From NCBI RefSeq assembly GCF_965638725.1, contig NC_134951.1, positions 103,315,811 to 103,379,810 of the forward strand: a stretch of 64,000 nt of DNA, in the 5' to 3' direction. The notes under the pieces were generated by a model. That model was not told the origin of the DNA. It ran no database searches and worked only from the letters and a program-made list of their open reading frames with translations. A program made the translations under genes and the position numbers. The DNA comes from Aptenodytes patagonicus. Its lineage: Eukaryota; Chordata; Aves; Sphenisciformes; Spheniscidae. Of this stretch, positions 26,569-37,720 are shown in pieces (position 1 is the first letter of the stretch; every line of letters begins with the position of its first letter).

Positions 26569-28477
26569 GTTTCCATGTGTTGCATACAATGCAGCACTGT
26601 AGCCTTGCAGAAGGTTCCCCCTGTCAGCAGCAGGCCCCCAAAGTAATGTTTCATGCATAGTGACAACTCTGGAATAGGCCATCCAAGCCTGCAGGCTCCT
26701 CTGGCTATGCAACAAAGGAAAGCTGCACATCAGGGTGGATACCATCCCCTCTAGCAGTTTGGGCCAGTGTTCCAGTTACTAGGGTTGCACCCAAGGGTGG
26801 TAGACTTGTTGGAAAACTTAGGAGTCCGTATTTTTAATTGATTTTTATTTCCCCACATCTAGTCATGGAATGAGTTGTCCTCTCTTCTAAGTGATAGATA
26901 TGGCCTGCTATAATTGCCAAAATTCATACCCAGTTTGCCAAGAGACAGCATTTTTCATCTGTGGCCCAAACCAGAAGTTGTTCATCTAGCAAAAGCTGCT
27001 AAAGAAAAAAAAAAAAGGAACTCGTGAAAGTACCACACTGCCATTTTCACTGTGACCTAGATTAGCTGCGGTAACTAAGTTTAGGTACACATACAGAGCT
27101 CTTGCGTAGTATGGTCTGTCTTGCACAACCGTTACCCATGAAGCAGTCTGACATTCATGCCCTGTCCTCTACTGTTTGATTGGCACTTCTCAGATAAATG
27201 AGACTAAAGAGTTTATCTAGTACAACACTTAAAGTGCACACCAGATACTTTTGTTCCCATTTCACCAGTATAAATCTGAAATAACTCAGCTTAGCTGAGC
27301 GAACATGGACCTCAATTTCTATCAGCGTAAAAAAATCAAGGATGTGAGCCACTGCACCAAGTCTAGTCATGCATGGCTTTACCAGATACAGAAGCTTAAC
27401 AGTACAAGCCTGATTTGTCTATGCCTTGCACTGAAGTAAACAAGAACAGAATTGTAATATACCACTACTGTATTAGAATAGTAGTTGATAATCACTTTGA
27501 ACAGATTGTAAGCAATCTAATGGGGAACACTGAACATAAGAAATAGGTCTCTTCTATATACAGGTGGACAAACAAACTCATCAAATAATGTATGTTATAC
27601 AGCCTGCCTCTTTGTTACCATCCCTCATTTCTTCAAAAAATCCATTAGAAAAATTCAGCCTCAATCATATCATCTAATTCAGTGCAGCTCCACAGTAATT
27701 ACGATGGATTCATGCTGCATCACTTACATTGATATAAGGAAATTACCAGGAGATTCCAGAAGCATTTTACTGGACTTAATTCCAAGCATAAACTCGTAAG
27801 TGCTCCATTGATGTCTGTCAGTTTGATTATGGTATGAATCACATACCAAGAAATACTATCAACTATGTATTTCAAGGCAGTTTTAGTTCTAGCAGTAGCA
27901 CAAAGAAAAGGCAAAAAAGCCTTTACTCAGATTAAAACATTCATCCCTAGCTTCATTTTCTTATAGGATGAAGAAAGCCAAATTTTAGGAAAAATATTAA
28001 TTGTCAGTCAAAAGAGTTAGATGTAGTAAGCTGACATTTTACACTTAAGTTGATAATTTGTGAACGTTATGTTGTTTAATACAGACACAAAATGAAAAGA
28101 GTTTATCAGTAAAACAAGACAAACAGAACACGTGGGAAACGCAGTCACAGCAACACTAAGCTACAGTAAAGACTCATTTACTCCGAGTAGCTTGCAAATA
28201 CCCATTCAGTAAAGAATGGGCAAGAAGCATTTTTGCCAGATCACCACTCATGTTTACAATTCGAAGCCAAGGAAACAGTAAAGACAGTAGATTTGATTAC
28301 ATAAGAGACAGCTTTTTTTTTCCCCCACAGTGCAATGGGCAAGACAAGCTCGAAGTTGCAGCTACCAATGCTACAGGACAAAGGTTCGTAGGTCTGAAGT
28401 AACCTCAAGGTTTCTTGCAGACCAGCAGCATGGTTAGACTGGTGCACGGTAACTTGAATTGACCACTAAACTAAGAC

Positions 28478-28503
28478 TTCATGGACCATCGGTGGTCCAT
28501 GAA
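28478..28503. repeat. Perfect 11-bp hairpin with TCGG loop
   Basis: TTCATGGACCA (28,478-28,488) and TGGTCCATGAA (28,493-28,503) are exact reverse complements around a four-base TCGG loop. It does not sit next to any recognised gene end. Confidence 0.85.
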
Positions 28504-28644
28504 CATCAAGAAAACATCTGCCCTATCAAATCAAATGATCACATGAGATCCAAGTGCAGGATGTACAGCACACAAGGAACTGAAACATTAAAAGACAGGG
28601 CCAAGATCTCCTACAATTTCAACGGATGCAGTTCCACTAACAGT

Positions 28645-28712
28645 GGGTTGTTTTGGTGGGGTGTTTTTTGTTTGTTTGGTTGGCGGTTTTTTTGTTTGGT
28701 TGGTTTTTTTTA
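28645..28712. repeat. GT-rich low-complexity tract
   Basis: Composition and small motifs (TTTGTTTGGTTGG) match the tract at 23.89 kb. It is T-rich with repeated GG steps and ends in a T run. Confidence 0.75.
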
Positions 28713-31700
28713 AACCTCCCACAGAAGCCAAGCCAGATGGCTAAACGCTGCTATTACTAATGCTGCTAATACCCCTTCAGGATTATTTATTGAATGGGAC
28801 AGCTAAGACCAGCACTTTCATAGCTTGTAATCACTACCAATTTTTTCCCCCCAGTTTGTCTGTATCAGTTATAAGTTTCTTTCAGGATATGGCTTGTTAG
28901 TCTGCAACACGTATTGTTCACATCTACTCTAAGATTATTACTTAGCCAATACAAGTACAACTGAATTTAGATGTGTTGTTCTTATTTCAACTGTATCCAA
29001 GCCACAATTGTTATTGGAAACTTTTGGTCTAAGTTACTTTCCAAATTGACCCTTAAACCCCACTTTCTTATATTGTCCATCTTATATTGTCCAGCAGTCA
29101 TTTAATGGAGTAAGTTACAGGAATTTTCACCCCATTATTCCATGGATTAGCTTCCAGAGAAAAACAAGCAACTTAATAAGTAGAAATATTCCATATAAAA
29201 GTTAAATGCAGCCCAAATCGTGTTTCAAACCAGCATTCACTGGAGACATTAAGGAATTGTAGTTTTCCAGTTATCACACTGCACAAAGAAGCAATCTTGA
29301 AGCAACAGCTCACCATGGGTCACACCTGATCAATGCTGCTAGCCATCCTCCCCAACTCCTGGCTCTACAGAGGTCACACACCAGTAATACCCCTCCCCAT
29401 TGTGAAAAGTCTGGTACACATTAAGCCAAGGCAATCTAAGCTCCAAGAGCAACTAAAAGATGACCAAGCTAGAGAATTTACTGTACTAACAGTTCATTCT
29501 GCTACTTGCCTTCATTTGCACCTCACTTGTGGAAGGGACCTGTTGATTTCTGAAGGCCCTCTTCATTCCAAATGAAGCAAACGGAAGCCAGATCACTCAG
29601 CCACAGTGCTAGCCAAATACATCTGTTGGGACTACCTTGGCTCTGGTTTTTGCCAGAAGGTAAAAACGTTATCATATCAAATGACATGCAAGAACATTGC
29701 TTAGGTGGCTCTCTATGTATAGAGTAGGAGACAAGCACTGCCTTACGTCAGCAACCAAAGCTATCTATTTAAATACTAAATAAAATGCAAAGTGAAAGTG
29801 GAGAAAAACAACTTAGTATGAAAAAGTTCTCTTCTTCCAATGCATGATGCATCTATAGCCCAATGACCACAAAAAAGAAAAAGGAAAAAAAATTTTAAAA
29901 GTCAAGTCACAGACGTTTATTAGATCATCTGCCAAAGGAGCATTACACTGATTATATCCTCCAACCCAGTGGCCGCAGAACAGAAAGTCCCCTCCAAAAT
30001 GATGCCTGCCAAGCACAGCAATCTTAACATGATTTACTGGTCAGTTAACACAAATACATACAAAGGAGATCATTATGCCCTTCTGATTTCAGGTGTCATC
30101 CAGGAGGATCGTTTCCACAGTTTTAGTAGTGAATGTTCCGAACTGCTGCTGTTCTTCCCAGCAATTGTATTTTGTGGTTCTACTTCCATTTCATTTACTA
30201 TGTATGCATAAGCAGGAGGCCTCTCTTTGGCCTGAATTATTTACCCTATAATTTGTGCTTCTGTTTTCAACTAGTATTTACTGCTGAATCATGCCAAAAA
30301 TCACACATACTGAATATTGCAGTGGGTCATACTTTAAAGCCCCATGAATTTCCTGGTTTCCTTGCAGCCAGACATAAGCTTCCCATTACTTTGGGCCAAG
30401 CTTTATCCTCTTATGGAATATAAAGCAAATTCACTGGCATCAGTGAAAATGCACCCATTTGTATTATACATTAATACTACATTTCAAAAACAGTCACCTG
30501 AATCTTGATTCCTTGACAGTTTGGCTTTTACTTTCAGAGGTGTTTAGATGACAGAGACTACTCCTGCAAGAATACTTCAAATACATTGCATTTGCAGTAA
30601 GAGGTATGTTTGCTAGATATCCTTTAGAACATCCAGATGCTTAGAAGCAGGCAAACATCAACATCAGGCAGGCATCCCTGAACAGCTCTGAAAATTCATC
30701 CAAGTGTTGTAAGAATCCTGTCAAAGGGCTACAGTTATTAGGAACCGAAAGACAATGGGGCAAGTACCCTAATTCTCTATTAACAAATTTGCCTTCAAAC
30801 ACAAAGACACACCATAGCACTCCTAGTACCCCCAATGACTTGTGTTTACAAGTCTCCAACTCCACAAAAAAATGGATTTTCAAAGATACTCTATGTTAAG
30901 AACTTAAGAAATAACGACACAGCCACACCAAACATTTCCTTTATCATAATAAATAGCAGTAAGTATTTTTTTGGCTAGGTTACACTGCAGGCGCAGAATA
31001 GCTAAATGAGAATGACAGACACAATCAGATACACCCATCAGTCACAGGAGTATTTTAAACAGATGTAGGCTACTATAGGCCTTGCAAACAGTTCAGTATT
31101 AGCAGTCAAATTGTAAAAGCTATTAGGGTCTTAAATACATATGCAAGCACCTATAAATCTCAATAGATCTGAACGTAGGCATTGATTTCGATGGGACACA
31201 GCCACCAAGCTTAATTGACTTTGCAAGTCTCAAGAAGGAACGTACTCCTGAGGTGTTAGGGCTGGATCCAACAAAGGATTTGGCCACTGAGGTGGCCCAA
31301 GCCACTACCACCCTACAGTCATCCGTGTCCACACAGCCCCTCCTGAGCCGCCCCGGGAAGCGCAGCACTTTCTGCTGCTCCACAGGGATTTACAGTAACA
31401 CGTTCACAGCTGCACTGAGACAAGGCAACTGGCGTGGACCTCACGCTGCACTGTGAAACTCTTAGAGCACTTGACCAAAGCGGGAGACAAGTTGAGTACC
31501 TCAGGAGGCACTTGAGAGTGTGGAGAAATGCAGGTGGGGAGGGAAGCATCTGAATGGGTGCTTCCTGCCTTCCCTAAAACAGTGCCAGCTTCAAGGCAAC
31601 CCTCTATCTATTGAGACTGAGCCCCTCCATGAGGAGGAACGTGGGGCAGAAGCAAGGTCAGTGAAGAGAGAGGCAGAGCGGCCCAGAGCATTCAAAAGAG

Positions 31701-34700
31701 TATCTCCCCAACCCTGCATCCAGGCACTTAATACGGACACCCACCCCCGACTCAGCTTGGCTGAAAGCACCCTCAAATCCAGCATCAGTTTCCTACAAAA
31801 CTCCCCTAAACCCTAAGTGAGGTGGGCACATTTTCACTTCTAAGACACTTTCAGCTTGCTGCAACAAGGTATGAGTTTTTGCAAAAGTGACAGAGCCATT
31901 TTCCAAGATGCAGCTCACTGACAAAGCTACATAAGTTTGCATTATTAACAGCTTTTTAATATTAAAGTGGCCTTCACACATGCTGGCACAAGTCTCGTGA
32001 CTTTCCTTCAAGATAGACGTATATCCTTCTTTAAACTCTTCCTTTAAACAGCATATAAAGAGTGCTTAAAATTAAGATGTATAGTTAACCAACTCTCATC
32101 CCCATTTCAATGGGTAGGATATGTGGAAAACAAATGCAAGCAGTGAAGTCAACTGACTCTGAGACCTTGCAAATAATTTTGGATGTTCATGTTTATGATT
32201 GATTTGACAGCCTCTCTTCACAAAAGCAGAAAACCATCTAAGTCTAAGTTATACCATATAGCCATATGACCTGCAGCACGATTGCCTCTTAAGAATTTTA
32301 TACAGCCTTTTCAGAAGAGAAATGTTTAAAAATCGTTGCTTTATCCTCCCCTACAATCTTCATATGTGTAACTTCATAGTAAACTTTCTAGAAGTGTTTC
32401 TTAGCACTACCATAAATCTGCTATCCCATATATAAAGATCTCTCAACTAAAGCAGGCAGTACTGGCTCAATTGCCTCCTTCAAGGGAGCATCCCTCCTCC
32501 AAAACTTTTAATTACAGACTCTTTGACTATCCCCTGCCATTTCAGCCGCTTCCCCAGCCTGGTCTTCCTCTGGGTCTGGTTTAGTTTGTTTTGCTGTATT
32601 TTGAGACTTTTCCAAGGTTTCAAATATTTAGGCTGCACCAAAACTATCTGAAGAAACCAAGAGTCTTTTTCCACCTTAAAAGCAGAGCCTAACACAGCCA
32701 ACTCAGCACAAGCAAGAAAATTAAATGGGCAGAAAATCCAGTACCTATTGTCCATTTCCTTCCTTTTCCAAGCCAGAAAGCTGAATTCTTTAGCCCTCCC
32801 AACACCAGCTTCAGTCCCTAGCGAGACCAAGGGGTCTCTTACATTGTCACACTAAAGTAACCACTCAAAACACACAGAGAAGAAAAACCTGCCTCTTGAG
32901 ATCACTCTTTGCTCAAGCAAAATGTACCGGCCAATTTGAGTTCTACCGCAACCCCATCTTAGGTTGGCTTGACTGGCTAACACTTACTCATTTGTTTTTC
33001 ACTGCCCTAGGCAGCACATTCATATAGCTATAGCCAGACAACCCAATTATTTTTTTTCTTTTAAAGCTTCTTTACCTATGTTCTTCTATCTGCTCCCTCT
33101 GTTCCCTCCTGCTTTTCTTTCTTTGTCTCCCTCCCCTTTCTCTTTTGTTCTTGTTCTCTCCTTGTAACATCCACTATCCTGGTTTCAGAGAGCAATGCAC
33201 AAATTCTTTCTCTTTCTGAGCTTGCTTTTCTACTGATCTTACAAGTTCTTCTCATTTCTCCTCCTTCTGTCACAGCCTGTATGAGCCCAACTATGCCCTT
33301 CATCTTTCAGCCCTTCTCTTCACCAAGGTAGCGTCCACATGACCATCTGATTACCCCCCTCCCCTTATATTTGCTTTCCCCTCACAAAAGCAGCATATTT
33401 CTATTTGGTTTAAAAGAGTCCTTCCCCACGGTTTGCAAGCACCTACATTTTGTTCCTCTCCTCCCAGCTGCTGCTTCCAAGCCCAATACCTCCATAGCAC
33501 GGGCATCCTCAGTGGGAAGCAGCCGCCTGGACTTTAGGCAGCACTGCGTGAAAGCCTCCAACACCAGCTATTCTTCAAAAAATTTGTTCAAAAGCATCTA
33601 AGCCGGGCCTGCTATGCTGGCACTTTGACACAGTACTGAATTCATACAGACTTAAAAAACATGATACACCCCAACCACCTCTGTTACTCCAAACACAGCT
33701 AATCAATCAACAGATTTTAATTTCAGAAAGGTCCTCAAGATGTTGCATACAAAGTGGGGGGTGGGGGACCCAAAACAAAAACCAAACGCATCTATACCTC
33801 CAGTAGACTTTGTTTTCTAAGCAACCCTTGGAATTTTTGCTTATTGTTCTTGCTGTGCACAACGGAGCATTTAGCAAGTGATTTCTATTTTTAGGATGTC
33901 TGGGAATGCTTTGCTTTGGTTTTTCTTTTTCACTTTGTGGGACCACAGTGCCATCTATTGGAAAAGTTGTGAAGAGCAGACCCTTATTGGCTATTTACTA
34001 TGTGTAAAGTTAAGACTAAAAATATTTTTTACTTCGGTCTCAAAACAATTAGGTGGGACAAGTCTTTATCATAGGCTTTTATAGGCATCTGTTAGGATAT
34101 GCAAGCCCCAATACTATGGAAAGTTCCTGACATACATTCAAAAGACACTTAAGTTAAGCAAAAGCTTAAGAGCCTCACAAACACCAAAACTGTACTAACA
34201 TACCAGAAACAAAAGTTGCCACTTTTAGAAATCAACATCAGGAAGGGCTATCCTGCATGAGCCTGTCTTTCCTTCTCCTAGATCCTGCATCTCCCATTCC
34301 AGTGGGACTCCCTGTTTGAGCAAGATCATATAGGCATAAACACAAAGCCTGCTCCCTAACCTGATTACTGTTAATTCTCCACAATCGGGCAATAGCTAGG
34401 TCTTTGTAAATTCTCCCTCCAACAATAAGCAACAGGCACATAAAGTTTATCTGCATCTGTAAGCAAGCCCTCTTTCTTTCCACAGTCAGTGGGAACTCAG
34501 AGCAGCCAGAATAAGCCTACAAAGTATGCATAGTCGATACTCAACGTTAAATGAAGAGCAACACAAATTTTAAGAAGAGGGACCTTTTTAAAAGGGACCC
34601 TGGAAGGATTTCAGAGGAGCTGGGGAGATGCAGGCCTGCAAGCATGCCATCCACACCACACAACTTACTTAACAGAGAAATAACGAACATGGCATAGGCT

Positions 34701-37615
34701 AGAAGAGGCAGGCCCCTAGGTAAACTTGGGCAGCATGGAAAACTCACCATGAGGAAACCTTTCCTCCCGAGGGCACTTCCAGCAGCACCTATGGCCTGTC
34801 CAAGGCCCTCGACAGCTGACAGCAGCCCCCAGGCTGAGGCTGCCTGCAAGGACAGTGATGAATGCCAGGCAGTGGCTCAGAGGAGGGAGGACAAGCTCTG
34901 GCAGTTGGTTTTCAAAAGGAAAACGAGGCACAGGTGAACCACATTATGATTTGGGGAAGAGGTGGGAGGGGGAAGGAGGGATTACCTCTCTCTAGATCAC
35001 GAGTACAGCTGGCACTTTGCATCACTCACACACAGGTGTTTTCTAAATACATCATCTGCGTACATTAAAGATTTAGAAAATAAGATAGCACTCACAGACA
35101 TTGGGAGCTCTCCCATAATGGTGTAAAGGTATCTTTAGACATACCTATATTGATATACATACATATATAAATACACACTTTTTATATATATAAGCCACTG
35201 CCAACTAGCATTAAAGCATTAACCAACAACTCAAGACCAAAAAGCCCAACAACAGAACACCTTCGTGTAAACAAAACCATACACTTTCTTTTCGTATGCC
35301 TGTAAGACACCTAATTTTCAAGCGACAGCCCAGGGCACTCCACACTTCACCCTGTCAGAGCTGGCGAGGCCATGACAGCGGCACCATGGCTGCCCCAGCT
35401 CAGCGCCACATGAAGACAGGCTCCTCACGTACCCTCAAGAAACCACTCCGAGGCCCAAACCTCATCCCCCCCCTCCCCAGGCTTGGCTGCTCCACCCAGG
35501 GGCACCCAGACTCACCTCCTCCCCGCAGCAGCCCCCTGGGGAAGTAAATAAAACACAGCAACATGGCACCCTTCTCCCTCAGACTCTGTGAGGCCTCCCC
35601 AGCACCAGCCCCGCAGCAGCACCTCCACGGGGCTGGGGCAGGAGGAGGCCCCAGTACCATCCCTGCCCAGGTGCCCACAGCCAGGCCACAATGAGCTGCA
35701 CTGCTCCACGGGGGTTTATTCCATCTTATTTCACAGCCCTGCCTCCTTCAGGAAGACCTCATGCTTTAGCAGCAGTTCACTTTATTTTGTAAATACCCAT
35801 TGGATAAATAACATTCTTTCACTGTACAGGGATTTCTAGTAAACCCCCATAAATTGTCCTCATTTAGCACGATTTTCAGTGTGAAATCCCCAACTCAGAA
35901 CATTTCCCTCAGGTGTCAGGCATAGGAGTCAATCAGGAGGTAAGGCCTCTGCTGCAGGAATGCAAACAAGTGTTGCCTCACATGGTGACTTTGGTCTTTC
36001 TTTTCCTTTTTTTTCTTTCAGAGGCAAAACAAAAATCATCTTGGAGCGAGAGTAAAAGCCAAGGTAGGACCAAGGGGATGAAGAAGTTCTTGTGGTGAAG
36101 GCCACAGCACTGTGCAGCTCTCACTGCTTGTCCCGGCTGCTCTCCAGCACCATAGAGGCAAGTTGCAAAAAAAGCTGTCAATGCAATGAACAGCGTCTGC
36201 TTCGTGCACCTCGTCTTTGGCAAAAATTGCACGATAACCACCCCAGCACACCCAAGCAAGACCTCAAATGCAAACCTCCTTGGTGGGGGAGCTCAGGAGC
36301 CACCGCCTGTGCCTGGAGGCACACAGGGATGTGGGGAAGGGGGAGAGGGAGGAGGGAGCAGCACTGTCCCCACTCCATTTCTGAAAAAAGTGGTCTCTGT
36401 CCAGGGAATGGAGTCCCGCTCCCTCTGCTAGGTTTTTCCTTCTAGTTACACAAAAGCAGCATTTTCATTTTTTAGTATTTCTAGTACCTCTGCAAATACT
36501 CCTCTGTACTGTCAGTACTTCTCAGCACTGGGACGTGGCACTCCTGCATGAAGGAGAAAACGTGAAACTCACTGCAAGCAAAGGTTGAATTTTATTTACC
36601 CTTCGATATATTAACAGATCTCTTGTTGATTTAGACTTCCTTATACTAATATGGCACATGCTTCAGGTATGACTGCACTGTCACTGAAATCAATGGCAAA
36701 GTTAATGCAAAATTCAGAGGGGACAAAGCGGTAACTAGAATAGGGAAGAAGTGGTAATTAAAAACCTTAAAGTGGCATTTCAGGGAGTCAACACCTGCAG
36801 TACAGACACTAATGGGCTGATTTAGGCAAGAAAGGCGCCTCTGGCTGCCTGATATTGAGGGTCTCACTGAACTTCTTTATATAAATTGCACTGTGAAAGT
36901 AACAGACTAGATGATGCTAGCATAGAGGTGGGTTCACAAGATCTGGGCCTAAACACTCAGGCAGTGTCCCCCAGCTTTCTTTTCAGGAAGTTGCCCTTTT
37001 CCCATGGCCCTGCCGCCTCTCAAGTTGTGAGAAGAAATCTGACATTATTTGAATTATTTTTCTTCCTGCTTCGGCCCACACATTTGTAAAGCATTACCAA
37101 GGTAATCAGCAGTTACAAAGACTCTTGCTGCCGAAGAAGGCAAAGTAAGGGTGGAGATTTTGTTACCCTTCAGTTTTAGTGACCGCACCAGTCCATATTT
37201 ACTTGCACTTTGTATTAAACAACACAGTATAAAATAACCTTTATTTCCTGCAAGTTCACAGAAGCAGCTCTCACCAGGAAAGTGTTCGTTATTCCACACC
37301 GACAAGCTGCTCTGAACACACAGAACTTATGTTGATACGTGAGCACGTATAAGCAAACATATACTCGCAAACCGTGACAAGAAGCAGCCCCAGGCGAGCG
37401 CTCCCTTTGTGTACTGGGATGACTGCCACCAGCCACTTTGCACAGCGAGGCGTGCCCCACCTCTCCAGCACACCGAACACCCACAGCAGCACGGCCCGGC
37501 AGGGTGCACGCGTGCGGGCCCACGCTGCCGCCACGCCTGCATAATTTTTCCGTGAACTTTTTTCTTTCTTCCTCCGGAGCGCGGCCAAGTCCCAAAAAAG
37601 CCCGTTTTCTCTCCC

Positions 37616-37620
37616 AAAAA
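37616..37620 (-). terminator. RNA polymerase III terminator of the tRNA gene
   Basis: On the minus strand a run of five T begins 7 bases after the last base of the tRNA. T runs of four or more stop RNA polymerase III, so this is the expected terminator. Confidence 0.85.
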
Positions 37621-37626
37621 GCTGTG

Positions 37627-37720
37627 TGCTCCAGGTGAGGCTCGAACTCACAACCTCGGCATTGCTCGGCTTTGTACTGCTGTATAAGTACCGCGCGCTA
37701 ACCGATTGCGCCACTGGAGC
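37627..37720 (-). tRNA. tRNA-Ile (anticodon UAU), intron-containing
   Basis: The minus strand folds as a complete tRNA. The acceptor arm GCTCCAG pairs with CTGGAGC, followed by discriminator A. The D arm lies in TGGCGCAATCGGTTAGCG, and the T arm in GGTTGTGAGTTCGAGCCTCA pairs GTGAG with CTCAC. The anticodon stem CGGTA pairs with TGCCG once the intron is removed, giving loop CTTATAA and anticodon TAT (37,684-37,686). The pre-tRNA is 94 nt: a 74-nt mature body plus a 20-nt intron after position 37. Both internal pol III promoter boxes (A box TGGCGCAATCGG, B box GTTCGAGCC) are intact. The mature tRNA reads the rare AUA isoleucine codon. All stems are paired, so it looks functional. Confidence 0.97.
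37663..37682 (-). other. tRNA-Ile(UAU) intron
   Basis: The 20-nt insert starts one base after the anticodon (between nucleotides 37 and 38), the canonical site for eukaryotic nuclear tRNA introns removed by the tRNA splicing endonuclease. It contains GTAC, which could pair with the GTAC of the 5' anticodon arm in the precursor. It also contains a GCCGAG that repeats in the 3' exon. The exact ends were fixed by requiring the standard 7-base anticodon loop. Confidence 0.9.

Larger units (their letters stand above)
12657..37429. other. Long gene-poor stretch
   Basis: About 25 kb contain no exon that I can support. The open frames are short, lie on both strands and overlap one another, as expected by chance in AT-rich DNA. 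The region holds homopolymer runs, two GT-rich low-complexity tracts, a C run, several hairpins and two CTCF-like words, given separately or under findings. GC content rises locally around 31.3-31.8, 34.7-34.9 and 35.3-35.7 kb without a convincing gene. It corresponds to the sequence upstream of HAAO; enhancers or long non-coding RNA could lie here but cannot be recognised by eye. Confidence 0.5.

Noticed and set aside
34547-35709. Cluster of overlapping frames in a locally GC-richer patch
   Set aside because: Frames on both strands overlap without splice logic or recognisable domains; local base composition explains them.
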